Below are positions 45,959-54,937 of a DNA stretch of 64,000 nucleotides, piece after piece (position 1 is the first letter of the stretch; each line of letters starts with the position of its first letter). Position numbers and translations under genes: made by a program. Source of the DNA: Bradyrhizobium jicamae. GTDB lineage: Bacteria; Pseudomonadota; Alphaproteobacteria; Rhizobiales; Xanthobacteraceae. The notes under the pieces are model-generated. The model searched no databases. It was not told where the DNA came from and saw only the letters and a program-made list of their open reading frames with translations. The stretch is taken from assembly GCF_001440395.1 (NCBI RefSeq), contig NZ_LLXZ01000197.1, positions 1 to 64,000 of the forward strand. The letters are read 5' to 3'.

Positions 45959-46672
45959 TCAGATCAACCGCATCCCCTTCAAACTCGAATGCCCGTTCTT
46001 GCCGACGATGATGTGGTCGTGCACGGCGATGCCGAGCGGCTTGGCGATCTCGACGATCGCCTTGGTCATCTGGATATCGGCCTGCGACGGCGTCGGATCG
46101 CCGCTTGGATGATTGTGCACCAGGATCAGCGCGGTCGCCGATAGTTCGAGCGCGCGCTTGATCACTTCGCGCGGGTAGACCGGGGTGTGGTCGACGGTGC
46201 CGGTCTGCTGCACCTCGTCGGCGATCAGTTGATTGCGCTTGTCGAGGAAAAGCAGGCGGAATTGCTCCTTGTCGGCGAACGCCATTCCGCTCCGGCAATA
46301 GTCGATCACGTCGTTCCACGACGCGAGCGCGATCTTGCGCTTGATCTCGCCTTTCGCGACCCGGTGTGCTGCCGCGGCGAGCAGCTTGATCTGGTTGATC
46401 GAGGCCTCGCCGATGCCGTCGACCTCACGCAGGCGCGCGACAGGCGCGTGAATGACTTCGGCGAAAGAGCCGAATTTCTTCAACAGCGCTTTCGCCAGCG
46501 GTTTGGTGTCGCGGCGGGGCAGTGCCGGGAAGAGCGCCATCTCAAGGAGCTCGTAATCGCTCAGCGCCTCCGGGCCTGCAGCATAGAAGCGCTCGCGCAG
46601 GCGTTCGCGGTGGCCGTGATAATGCGGCGTCTCGGTGGATTGATCGGGGGGATTGCTGGTCCTGGCGGGCAT
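45959..46672 (-). CDS. radC: RadC-family JAMM-domain protein
   Basis: 237 residues: N-terminal helix-hairpin-helix region (LREVDGIGEASINQIK), then the MPN/JAMM metalloprotease-like domain with HNHPSGDPTPSQAD and an upstream Glu. The family is named for DNA repair but its role is disputed. The ATG at 46672 is chosen; the longer frame adds a basic tail. Confidence 0.9.
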   Translation of the reverse strand: MPARTSNPPDQSTETPHYHGHRERLRERFYAAGPEALSDYELLEMALFPALPRRDTKPLAKALLKKFGSFAEVIHAPVARLREVDGIGEASINQIKLLAAAAHRVAKGEIKRKIALASWNDVIDYCRSGMAFADKEQFRLLFLDKRNQLIADEVQQTGTVDHTPVYPREVIKRALELSATALILVHNHPSGDPTPSQADIQMTKAIVEIAKPLGIAVHDHIIVGKNGHSSLKGMRLI

Positions 46673-46735
46673 CGGCCGTAACCATGCCGAGCCGGCGAGC
46701 TTTTGCAACTCTAAAGTGCGGGCGCATTTGAGGAA

Positions 46736-46762
46736 AAGGCGCCGCACCGAGCGCGGCGCCTT
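46736..46762 (-). terminator. Intrinsic terminator of the metallo-hydrolase gene
   Basis: On the minus strand a 10-bp stem (46736-46745 with 46753-46762, 7-base loop) is followed by TTTTCC. It lies 26 bases after the stop of the MBL-fold gene. Confidence 0.75.
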
Positions 46763-46788
46763 CAGGTCATTTCAATTCCAGCCTGCGA

Positions 46789-47748
46789 TCAGGCCTTCAC
46801 GGCCGCGAAGGTGTAGCCGTTGCCGTCCTTGGTCAGCGTGCCGACATTCGGGAAGCCGAAATGATAGCCGGCGATCATGCCCTTTTCGGCAATGACGCGA
46901 TCGAAGAAGGCGCGCCGCGTCGCTTCCGCCTTCGGCCCGTCGGCATCGAACGCCGAGAACCAGCCGGGGTTTCGCACGAACAGCTGAGGGATGCTGGTGA
47001 CGTCGCTCTGGATGAACAATTGCTGCCCGCCGGAAGCAACGAGGAACGACATGTGTCCGACGGTATGGCCGGGAGTCGCGATGGCCTTCACGCCGGGCGC
47101 GATGTCGGCGCCGTCATTGTACTGCTTGACGTTCTTCCAGGTCGGGAAGGTTGCCTGAATCCGCTTGATGAACGGACGGTTGGCTTCCGGCACCTTCTCC
47201 ACCAGCGCCGGATCGGTCGCGAACTTGAACTCCACCTCGGGCATCATGATTTCCGCGTTCGGAAATACCTGCGCGTTGGTCTCCTTCACCCACAGGCCGG
47301 AGATGTGATCGGGATGGAAATGCGAGATCACCACTGTGGAGACGGTTGCCGGATCGAGGCCGGCCGCCTTCATGTTGTCCGCGAGCTTGCCAACGGTCGG
47401 CGGCCCGTTGCCGCCGAAGCCGGTATCGAACAGGATAACCTTGCCACCGGTGCGGATCGCGGTGACCGTAAAGGGGTTGTCGATCTTGTCAGGCCCGATG
47501 CCTGCGGCGGTGAGCGCCTTCTTGACGTCGTCGAGCGAGGCGTTCTTCACCATGCCTTCGGTGACCGGACGCTCGATGATGCCGTCATGCAGGCTGAACA
47601 CCTCGATGTCGCCGACCTTGTATTTGAGGCTGTCGGCAGCGCGTTGCGCATGCGCCGCGCCGATGAATGAAACCGGTCCCTTGAGGCCGAAAACCAGCGC
47701 TGCCCCCGTGCTTCCGAGGACCAGATCGCGACGTGAAATCTCGAACAT
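46789..47748 (-). CDS. Tat-exported MBL-fold metallo-hydrolase
   Basis: 319 residues. A twin-arginine signal (SRRDLVLGSTGAALVFGL) precedes a metallo-beta-lactamase fold with HFHPDH as the zinc motif, plus GHTVGH and QSD for the second site. Related periplasmic enzymes hydrolyse lactones or other esters. Here it neighbours an SMP-30/gluconolactonase-type gene, so lactone chemistry is plausible. It has its own terminator. Confidence 0.88.
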   Translation of the reverse strand: MFEISRRDLVLGSTGAALVFGLKGPVSFIGAAHAQRAADSLKYKVGDIEVFSLHDGIIERPVTEGMVKNASLDDVKKALTAAGIGPDKIDNPFTVTAIRTGGKVILFDTGFGGNGPPTVGKLADNMKAAGLDPATVSTVVISHFHPDHISGLWVKETNAQVFPNAEIMMPEVEFKFATDPALVEKVPEANRPFIKRIQATFPTWKNVKQYNDGADIAPGVKAIATPGHTVGHMSFLVASGGQQLFIQSDVTSIPQLFVRNPGWFSAFDADGPKAEATRRAFFDRVIAEKGMIAGYHFGFPNVGTLTKDGNGYTFAAVKA

Positions 47749-47897
47749 TGCCCTTGCTCCCTTTAATTTGATCCCTAGCCCGCCAGAGCCTTCTCTTCCG
47801 GAAGACTCGCGCAGTACTACCCCGGACAAGGCGAGCTATTCCGATGCGCTCCCGCTTCAATTGCAGGCATGTTGCCGCATCGCAGCGTCTCTACGCC

Positions 47898-48857
47898 TCA
47901 GCAAATGCGAGGCATTTGCAAACAGGGTTCTCGGCCGGGGCGGCCGACGCGAAATGCTTCGATGAAGCCGCCGTCCTTCTGGGTCACGAAGACGGTTTTG
48001 CCGTCGGGACCGCCAAAGGTGAGGTTGGTCGGCTCCTTGCCGCGCAGCGGCACCTCCCGCTCGAGCGATCCGTCGGCGCCGATCACGGCGATTTTGCCGG
48101 CGGAAAGCCGGGCAAGATAGATCCGGCCGTCGACATCGGTGCGCAGGCCGTCGACCTCGAAATCCGCAAAACCCCTGATCAGCCGCGGGTCGAGCAACTT
48201 GTTGCCGTCGAGGCGATAGGCCCATACCTGCCGCGAATTGGATTCGCTCACATACAGGGTGGTGCCATCAGGGCTGAGATCGATGCCGTTGGTCACGCCA
48301 AGGCGCCTGGTCGAGGACATCACTTTGCCTTGCCCCTTGCCGTCAGGCCCACGGGTGATGCGCCAGATCTGGCCGCCCGAGGGCGATGCAAATCTGGGGT
48401 CGCTGGCATAAAGCGTGCCGTCCGCGGCGATCGCGAGATCATTCGGCTGGTTGAACCGGTCGGAATGGAAGTAGATTCGCGGCGTGGTTTCGCCTGATGC
48501 GATGACCCACACATTGTGCTTCTTGAAATCGGCGATGTACATCCGTCCCTCACGGTCGAAACGAATCCCGTTGCCGATGCTGCCTGCGGGAAGCGATGTG
48601 AAGAGCTGGGATTGCGTGGCGCCGGGCGCGACCTTGCCGATGGTGCCGCGCTGTCGAAAATTGACGACGTAGAGGTTGCCGGACGCGTCGACCGCGGGAC
48701 CTTCGATGCCGGACGTGTACTCGCCCTGCGGCGTGATCCGCTTGCTCGCGAACAGTTCGTCCTCGGCGGCGGCGGTGCCGATTGCGAAACAAGCGGCAGA
48801 TGCGATCAGGCAGGTCGCGGCAAATCCCGCTCGAAGGCCTCGTTCCCGGATCATCAT
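47898..48857 (-). CDS. Exported SMP-30/gluconolactonase-like beta-propeller
   Basis: 319 residues with a signal peptide ending GTAAA. Repeated blades (GIEGPAVDASGNLYVVN, GNGIRFDREGRMYIAD, NQPNDLAIAADGTLYASD, GVTNGIDLSPDGTTLYVSES) carry the metal-binding Glu/Asn/Asp residues of SMP-30 lactonases. The start at 48857 gives the best ribosome site; 48881 or 48887 are in frame. It precedes the MBL-fold gene in the same direction, 149 bases apart. Confidence 0.85.
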   Translation of the reverse strand: MMIRERGLRAGFAATCLIASAACFAIGTAAAEDELFASKRITPQGEYTSGIEGPAVDASGNLYVVNFRQRGTIGKVAPGATQSQLFTSLPAGSIGNGIRFDREGRMYIADFKKHNVWVIASGETTPRIYFHSDRFNQPNDLAIAADGTLYASDPRFASPSGGQIWRITRGPDGKGQGKVMSSTRRLGVTNGIDLSPDGTTLYVSESNSRQVWAYRLDGNKLLDPRLIRGFADFEVDGLRTDVDGRIYLARLSAGKIAVIGADGSLEREVPLRGKEPTNLTFGGPDGKTVFVTQKDGGFIEAFRVGRPGREPCLQMPRIC

Positions 48858-48934
48858 CGCCTGTCCCTGCTGCAATGCCATCGGCACAAACGCGCTTCGC
48901 AGGGACGCGAGCAGGTCAGGCTGAACGCGCCGCC

Positions 48935-49759
48935 TCAGACGGCGACGTATGGCTTCTCGCCGTGGCGCTCCGACAGCGTGAAGATCTCGACGCCGGTTGC
49001 GGTCACGCCGACCGAATGCTCGAACTGCGCCGACAGCGAGCGGTCGCGCGTCACCGCGGTCCAGCCGTCGGACAGGATTTTCACATGCGGCTTGCCGAGA
49101 TTGATCATCGGCTCGATGGTGAAGAACATGCCGGGCTTCAGCATCACGCCCTCGCCAGGCCGGCCGATATGGATGATGTTCGGCTCGTCATGAAACATGC
49201 GACCCAGCCCATGGCCGCAGAAATCGCGCACCACGCTCATGCCCTGCGGCTCGACGAAACTCTGGATGGCGTGGCCGATATCGCCGGTGGTGGCGCCGGG
49301 CTTCACCGCGGCGATGCCGCGCATCATCGCTTCATAGGTGACCTCGATCAGCCGCTCCGCCTTGCGGGCAATCGGGCCGATCACATACATGCGGCTGGAA
49401 TCGCCATACCAGCCGTCGACGATGAAGGTGACGTCGATATTGACGATGTCGCCTTCCTTCATCGCGCGGTCCCCGGGCATGCCGTGGCAGACCACATGAT
49501 TGATCGAGGTGCAGGTCGAGTAGCGGTAGCCGCGGTACATCAGCGTCGCCGGATAGGCGCCATGGCTGAAGGCGAAGTCACGGACGAAGTCGTCGATCCG
49601 GGACGTCGGGACGCCCGCCTTGACGATGTCGGTGAGCTCGTCGAGGCATTTGGCCACCAGCGCGCCGGCCTTGCGCATGCCGGCGAAGCCACTGGCGCCA
49701 TGCAGCTTGATCTGGCCGGTTTTTCGCAAGGAGGTATCTGTTGCTTCGATATAGCTCAT
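48935..49759 (-). CDS. map: Methionine aminopeptidase, type I
   Basis: 274 residues. Metal ligands are visible in the order expected: Asp in VNIDVTFIVDGWYGD, Asp further on, His in CGHGLGRMFHDEP, Glu in FTIEPMI and the C-terminal Glu. Removes the initiator methionine of nascent proteins. In many rhizobia map and radC are near each other; here the MBL and SMP-30 genes sit between them. Confidence 0.95.
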   Translation of the reverse strand: MSYIEATDTSLRKTGQIKLHGASGFAGMRKAGALVAKCLDELTDIVKAGVPTSRIDDFVRDFAFSHGAYPATLMYRGYRYSTCTSINHVVCHGMPGDRAMKEGDIVNIDVTFIVDGWYGDSSRMYVIGPIARKAERLIEVTYEAMMRGIAAVKPGATTGDIGHAIQSFVEPQGMSVVRDFCGHGLGRMFHDEPNIIHIGRPGEGVMLKPGMFFTIEPMINLGKPHVKILSDGWTAVTRDRSLSAQFEHSVGVTATGVEIFTLSERHGEKPYVAV

Positions 49760-49873
49760 GGGCGGGTCATGCTTCGGGAACGGAAAAGGGCTGATTTGAA
49801 CGTCTAATTTAATGATCCGACCGCTCAGTGCAAGCCAAGGTTGGTACGCCGGGACGCCTTAAAAGGCTTGCAT

Positions 49874-51190
49874 CTAGCCGGAGACCTCCACCACCTGCTC
49901 GACCGGCAGCGCACCGCCGCGGACGCGGATTTCTCGGACCGGATAGGGAACGCGGATGCCCTCGCGCTTGAAGGCGTCCCACAGCGCCAGCATCACGTCG
50001 CTCTTGACGTTGTCGAGGCCATCCGGATCGGGCATCCAGAAGGTCAGGGAGAACTTCATACCGGCCTCGGCGAACTCGGTCAGGATGCAGTTCGGCGGCT
50101 TGTTCTTGATGGCGCGCGGCACGGCGCCGGCAATGTCGATGGCGAGCTTGCATACCGCCCGCGGATCGGCGTCGTAATTGGTGCTGAACAGCACCTTCAC
50201 CAGCGTGTTCTTGTCGGTATAGGTCCAGTTCACGACCTTCTGCGTTACCAGATCCTCGTTCGGGATCAGGAACTCGCGGCCGTCGCCGGCGGCCACCGAG
50301 ATGTAGCGCGTCTTCATCGCGCTGATCCGGCCCGAATTGTCGCCGATGGTAACGAGGTCGCCGGGTTTCACGGACTTGTCCGCCAGCAGGATAATGCCCG
50401 AGATGAAATTGGCGACGATCTTCTGCAGGCCCAGACCGATGCCGACGCCGGCCGCGCCGGTAAACACCGCGAGCGCCGAAAGGTTGATGCCGACGGTACC
50501 GAGCGCGATCGCGATCGCCACCACCATCAGTCCGATGCGGATGATCTTGACCAGCAGCACCTGGACCGACGGCGTCAGGTCGCTGGCGCGGGTAATCCTG
50601 CTTTCGATGAAGTTGCTGGCGATGTTGGTCAGCCAAAGCGCCGCGATCAGCAGTGCGCCGGCCTTGATCAGCAGCAGCGGCGTCAGCCGCAGGCCGCCGA
50701 TCTCGATCGCAAACGAGTCCAGCGTTTCCGCTGCCGGTTCGAGCTGGCCGAGGATGCTCAGCGCCGCGACAAGCCAAGCCGTTATTGACACCAGCTTGAC
50801 GATAAAAGCGTTGCGGATCACCGAGGTTATGAGCCGGATCACCAGCCACGCCAGCGCCAGCTTGGCGGCGACCATCAGGAGGTAGCTGCGGCTCGGCCAC
50901 GTCAGGTGGTACATCGTGACGCGCTCGGCGATCACCAGGACCGCGAACACCGCGGTCGACGCGCTGCCGACCAGCACGCGGGCGAAATGCCGGAGCGGCA
51001 ACGGCCAGCGCATCGCCAGCGACGTCATGTCGACCCGCGCGCGGATCGCCGCATCCGCCGCATAGGCGATACCGGCAGCGATCAGCATCAGCCCGAACTG
51101 CAGATAGAACCATGGCGAGGTGACCTCTGCGCCGACCGATCGCGCAGTCGATTGCAGAAACTCAATGACTTCCTTGGGGGCCATATCCAT
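49874..51190 (-). CDS. MscS-family mechanosensitive ion channel
   Basis: 438 residues with five to six hydrophobic helices and the MscS pore and beta domain (GLGLQKIVANFISGIILLADKSVKPGD). A tail of about 180 residues follows. It protects against hypo-osmotic shock by releasing solutes. A frame extending to 51113 over the same DNA is a shadow. Divergent from the K+/H+ antiporter gene, consistent with shared osmotic roles. Confidence 0.92.
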   Translation of the reverse strand: MDMAPKEVIEFLQSTARSVGAEVTSPWFYLQFGLMLIAAGIAYAADAAIRARVDMTSLAMRWPLPLRHFARVLVGSASTAVFAVLVIAERVTMYHLTWPSRSYLLMVAAKLALAWLVIRLITSVIRNAFIVKLVSITAWLVAALSILGQLEPAAETLDSFAIEIGGLRLTPLLLIKAGALLIAALWLTNIASNFIESRITRASDLTPSVQVLLVKIIRIGLMVVAIAIALGTVGINLSALAVFTGAAGVGIGLGLQKIVANFISGIILLADKSVKPGDLVTIGDNSGRISAMKTRYISVAAGDGREFLIPNEDLVTQKVVNWTYTDKNTLVKVLFSTNYDADPRAVCKLAIDIAGAVPRAIKNKPPNCILTEFAEAGMKFSLTFWMPDPDGLDNVKSDVMLALWDAFKREGIRVPYPVREIRVRGGALPVEQVVEVSG

Positions 51191-51415
51191 CGGTAAATCT
51201 CGTCAGGCGTCTTGCAGGTAAATTTGATTCGAACGGTGGGCAGATTTCCACAAACGGGGCGGGCGGACCATCGATACATGGGCCGGCCTGGGCCGGCCAA
51301 GTCAATTAAGCCCTTAAATCAGGGCACATTGCCGCGATCGCAGAAATGGGTTGGCGATCAAGTGTGGCAACGATAAGGATGCAATTGCAAGTATTTGCGA
51401 TAATTACAGAGGTTC

Positions 51416-53209
51416 ATGGCTTCTCTCGACTCGGTCAGCATCGCGATCTTTCTGGGGGCCGTTCTGGTGATGGCGGGCATCCTGTCGAGCCTGCTCGCGC
51501 TGCGCTTCGGGGCGCCCCTGCTGCTGGTGTTCCTCGGGATCGGCATGCTGGCGGGCGATGCCGGGCCGGGCCAGCTCAGCTACAATGACGTCCGCACCAC
51601 CTATCTGGTGGGGTCGGTGGCGCTGGCGCTGATCCTGTTCGATGGCGGCCTGCGGACGAAATTTCAGAGCATCCGCACCGTGCTGGCGCCCTCGATGGTG
51701 CTGGCGACGATCGGCGTATTGCTTACTGCGCTGGTCACCGCGCCGGTCGCCAGATATGTGCTCGATCTCAACTGGACCGAGTCGCTCCTGGTCGGCGCCG
51801 TGGTGGCATCGACCGACGCCGCCGCGGTGTTTCTGCTCGTCCACACCCAGGGCCTGCGTCTTCGCCCGCGTGTCGGCGCGACGCTGGAGGCGGAATCCGG
51901 CACCAACGATCCCTTTGCGATCTTCCTCACCTTGATGCTGGTCGAATTCATTTCGATCGGCCAGAGCTCACCCGGACATGTCCTGTTCGAACTCGCCCGC
52001 GAGGGTCTGCTCGGCGCCGTGATCGGCGTGATTGGCGGCCGCCTGGTGGTGCTGGCGCTCAATCGGGTAGCGCTGCCGCAGGGCCTGCATGCGCCCTTCG
52101 TCACCACGGCCGCGCTGGTGATCTTCGGCGTGGCGCAGATTGCGCATGCCTCGGGCTTTCTCGCGGTCTATCTCGCCGGCATCATCGTCGGCAACCGGCC
52201 GACGCGGGCGCATAATTCGGTGATCACCTTTCTCGACGCCGCGACCTGGCTGGCGCAGATCGTGATGTTCGTCCTGCTCGGGCTGCTCTCGTCGCCGCAG
52301 CGTTTGCTTGATAGCGTCGGGCCGGCGGTGATCGTGGCGCTGGTGCTGATGCTGCTGGCCCGGCCGATCGCAGTGTTCCTGTGCCTGGTACCGTTCCGCT
52401 TCAACTGGCGCGAGAAGATCTTCATCGCCTGGACCGGCCTGCGCGGCGCGGTCGCGATCTTCCTTGCCTCGATTCCGATGCTGGTCGGATTGCCAAAGGC
52501 CTATCTCTATTTCGACGTCGCCTTTGTCGTGGTCATCATCTCGCTGTTGCTGCAGGGATGGACGCTGGCGCCGGCGGCGCGCTGGCTGCATGTAGCGCTG
52601 CCGCGCGTGGACCGCGGTCCCCGGCGCGTCGAGCTCGATCTCCCCGGCCAGCTCGAGCAGCAACTGGTCGGCTATCCCGTGCGTCCGAAAAGTCTCTACT
52701 TCCGGCGCGGCCTGCTGCCATCCTGGTCCAAGCCGACGCTGGTGATCCGCGACGAGCGGATTCTATCGCCCGTCGAGGCCGATCCGGTCGCGGCGGGAGA
52801 TTACATCTACCTGCTGGCGCCGCCGGAAAAGGCCGAGGCGCTGGACCGCTTCTTTGTCGACATGGCGCCGAGCTCGGCGCCTGACCCGCACCTGCTCGGC
52901 GATTTCATGGTGTCCGGCGAGCATACGCTCGGCGAGCTGGCCCAGATCTACGGCGTATCGACCGGCGACGAGCAGGCCGCGCTGACGCTGGCCGATTATT
53001 TCGACATCCATCTCGATCATGCGCCGAAAGTGGGCGCCGAGCTCGTGCTCGATCCGATCGTGCTCGTCGCGCGCAGCATCAGCGGCGGCCGGGTCAACGT
53101 GGTCGGCCTGCGCCTGCCCGAGGACGACGAGAAGGCGGTGCCGCTGACGCGCAGGCAAAAGGCCAGGCGCAAGCTTGCGGATATCTGGTCGTCGGTCGCC
53201 GGAGTTTGA
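51416..53209 (+). CDS. Potassium/proton antiporter (CvrA/NhaP2-like)
   Basis: 597 residues. An N-terminal ~400-residue Na+/H+-exchanger domain with 12-13 helices (SLLVGAVVASTDAAAVF, EAESGTNDPFAIFL) carries the exchange aspartates. A TrkA-C-like and a CorC/HlyC-like segment follow (DERILSPVEADPVAAGDYIYLL; then the C-terminal ~90 residues). Length and layout match K+/H+ antiporters. The ATG at 51416 follows GAGGTTC. Confidence 0.9.
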   Translation: MASLDSVSIAIFLGAVLVMAGILSSLLALRFGAPLLLVFLGIGMLAGDAGPGQLSYNDVRTTYLVGSVALALILFDGGLRTKFQSIRTVLAPSMVLATIGVLLTALVTAPVARYVLDLNWTESLLVGAVVASTDAAAVFLLVHTQGLRLRPRVGATLEAESGTNDPFAIFLTLMLVEFISIGQSSPGHVLFELAREGLLGAVIGVIGGRLVVLALNRVALPQGLHAPFVTTAALVIFGVAQIAHASGFLAVYLAGIIVGNRPTRAHNSVITFLDAATWLAQIVMFVLLGLLSSPQRLLDSVGPAVIVALVLMLLARPIAVFLCLVPFRFNWREKIFIAWTGLRGAVAIFLASIPMLVGLPKAYLYFDVAFVVVIISLLLQGWTLAPAARWLHVALPRVDRGPRRVELDLPGQLEQQLVGYPVRPKSLYFRRGLLPSWSKPTLVIRDERILSPVEADPVAAGDYIYLLAPPEKAEALDRFFVDMAPSSAPDPHLLGDFMVSGEHTLGELAQIYGVSTGDEQAALTLADYFDIHLDHAPKVGAELVLDPIVLVARSISGGRVNVVGLRLPEDDEKAVPLTRRQKARRKLADIWSSVAGV

Positions 53210-53223
53210 TCGCCGTAGCCTGG

Positions 53224-53451
53224 CTACTCCTCCAGGGTAAACCCAACCCGCAACGTGACCTGATAATGGCGAACTGAGCCGTTTTCGATATGGCCTCTGG
53301 TCTGCACGACTTCGAACCATTTCATTTCGCGAATGGTTTTTGAGGCGCGGGTGACGGCGTTCTGAATCGCGTCCTCGATGCTTTTTTCGGAAGAGCCTAC
53401 AAGATCGAGGATCTTGTACACGTGATCTTTCATTCCGGCGGTATCGGGCAT
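53224..53451 (-). CDS. Dodecin-family flavin-binding protein
   Basis: 75 residues, the usual size. VYKILDLVGSSEKSIEDAIQNAV and MKWFEVVQTRGHIENGSVRHYQVTLRVGF contain the conserved Trp that stacks on flavin. Dodecins form hollow dodecamers that store riboflavin or FMN and limit photodamage. The ATG at 53451 is chosen because upstream codons do not fit the fold. Convergent with the antiporter gene. Confidence 0.93.
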   Translation of the reverse strand: MPDTAGMKDHVYKILDLVGSSEKSIEDAIQNAVTRASKTIREMKWFEVVQTRGHIENGSVRHYQVTLRVGFTLEE

Positions 53452-53710
53452 GGCAAACCTCCGTTGCGGCCTTCGGTGCCTGGTTCTGAACGAGTTATCG
53501 ACCTTCTCAGTTCCATGACTTTCTGCCGACTTGTGCAGATGCGGAGAGCGCCAGGCGAGCCAACGATAAAAGGCCTGCGTGCGATCCACCGCAGCGCAAC
53601 CGGTATGCATCATCCGGCCCATTCCGCTGTTGAGGAATAGGCGAACTATCATTAGCTTAGCTGACGGTCAGCCGCTGACCTCATGGTGGAAACGCAGGAG
53701 AGACACAACA

Positions 53711-54640
53711 ATGTCCGCCCCGTCAGACGATCAACTCGGCTTTGCGCCCGATTACGATTCTCCTGTCCCCTATATGCAGCGCACGCGCGACTACTACGCG
53801 GCGATCGGCTACACCACGCCCTACCGCTGGGCGCATTATGTCGATGCGCCGTTTCAGCCGCTGAAGAAGCCTCTGGCGCAATCGCGCGTCACCATCGTCA
53901 CGACCGCCGCGCAATATGATCCCACCAAGGGCGATCAGGGCCCCGGCGCGGCCTATAATGGCAGCGCCAAATTCTACCAGGTCTATGACGGCGATACCTC
54001 GAAGCGGCACGATTTGCGCATCTCGCATATCGGCTACGACCGCAAGCATACCACGGCCACCGACAGCGGCACCTGGTTTCCGCTGCCGCAGCTTCTGAAA
54101 GCCAAGGCTTCGGGCCGGATTGCCGAGGTCGCACCGCGCTTCTTCGGCGCGCCGACCAACCGCAGCCACCGCGTCACCATCGATGTCGACGCGCCCGATA
54201 TCCTCGCCCGCTGTCTCGCCGATCAGGTCGATGTCGCCGTGATCGTGCCGAACTGTCCGGTCTGCCACCAGACCTCAGCGCTGGTCGCGCGCCATCTTGA
54301 AGCCAACGGCATCGCCACCGTCGTGATGGGCTGCGCCAAGGACATCGTCGAGCACGCCGCCGCGCCGCGCTTCCTGTTCTCGGACTTCCCGCTCGGCAAC
54401 TCCGCCGGCAAGCCGCATGACGCTGATTCACAGGCGCAGACGCTTGAGCTGGCGCTACGCTTGCTCGAGTCCGCCCCCGGCGCGCGCACCACGATGCAAT
54501 CGCCGCTGCGCTGGAGCGAAGAAGCCTCCTGGAAGCTCGACTACAACAACATCGCGCAGATGAGCCCGGAAGAATTGGCGCGACGCCGCGCCGAGTTCGA
54601 CAAGCAGAAAGAGATCGCGCGCGGCAACCGCGCGGCGTGA
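53711..54640 (+). CDS. Cysteine homologue of glycine/betaine-reductase selenoprotein B (GrdB/PrdB-like)
   Basis: 309 residues. VIVPNCPVCHQTSALVARHLEANGI places C182-P-V-C185 at the site that holds the CxxU (selenocysteine) pair of clostridial GrdB and PrdB reductases; GCAKDIVEHAAAPRFLFSDFPLGNSAG follows. No UGA is read through. Its companions GrdA/GrdC are not visible, and aerobic proteobacterial homologues have unknown substrates. AGGAGA precedes the ATG at 53711. Confidence 0.85.
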   Translation: MSAPSDDQLGFAPDYDSPVPYMQRTRDYYAAIGYTTPYRWAHYVDAPFQPLKKPLAQSRVTIVTTAAQYDPTKGDQGPGAAYNGSAKFYQVYDGDTSKRHDLRISHIGYDRKHTTATDSGTWFPLPQLLKAKASGRIAEVAPRFFGAPTNRSHRVTIDVDAPDILARCLADQVDVAVIVPNCPVCHQTSALVARHLEANGIATVVMGCAKDIVEHAAAPRFLFSDFPLGNSAGKPHDADSQAQTLELALRLLESAPGARTTMQSPLRWSEEASWKLDYNNIAQMSPEELARRRAEFDKQKEIARGNRAA

Positions 54641-54680
54641 TCGCTCCCGGACATCATTCAAATCTTCCAATGGGAAGCTG

Positions 54681-54908
54681 ATGACCTATTGGGTGAAGCG
54701 GATCATACTACGGGACGGTGAGATCGTCACCGAACGTGAACTGAGGCCCGACGAGAATCTATTTGAAGGTCCTGCGCCGGTCGTGGGTGAAAAGATGACA
54801 GTTGCGCGCCGCGGTCGGAAGTTTGAGGCAAGGGTGGTCTGGGGTAACTGGCCTGGACGTGAGACTGATGAGGCAACGATCATTCCGTTGCGTGTAGAAG
54901 AAATATAA
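54681..54908 (+). CDS. Hypothetical 75-residue protein
   Basis: MTYWVKRIILRDGEIVTERELRPDENLFEGP with a mixed beta-rich composition; no motif recognised. GGAAG stands 5 bases before the ATG at 54681. It lies between the GrdB-like gene (40 bases upstream) and a CoA-transferase gene (29 bases downstream) in the same direction, so it may be part of that operon. Confidence 0.6.
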   Translation: MTYWVKRIILRDGEIVTERELRPDENLFEGPAPVVGEKMTVARRGRKFEARVVWGNWPGRETDEATIIPLRVEEI

Positions 54909-54937
54909 GCTGCGCAGGGGCCCCAGGAGAAACTAGC

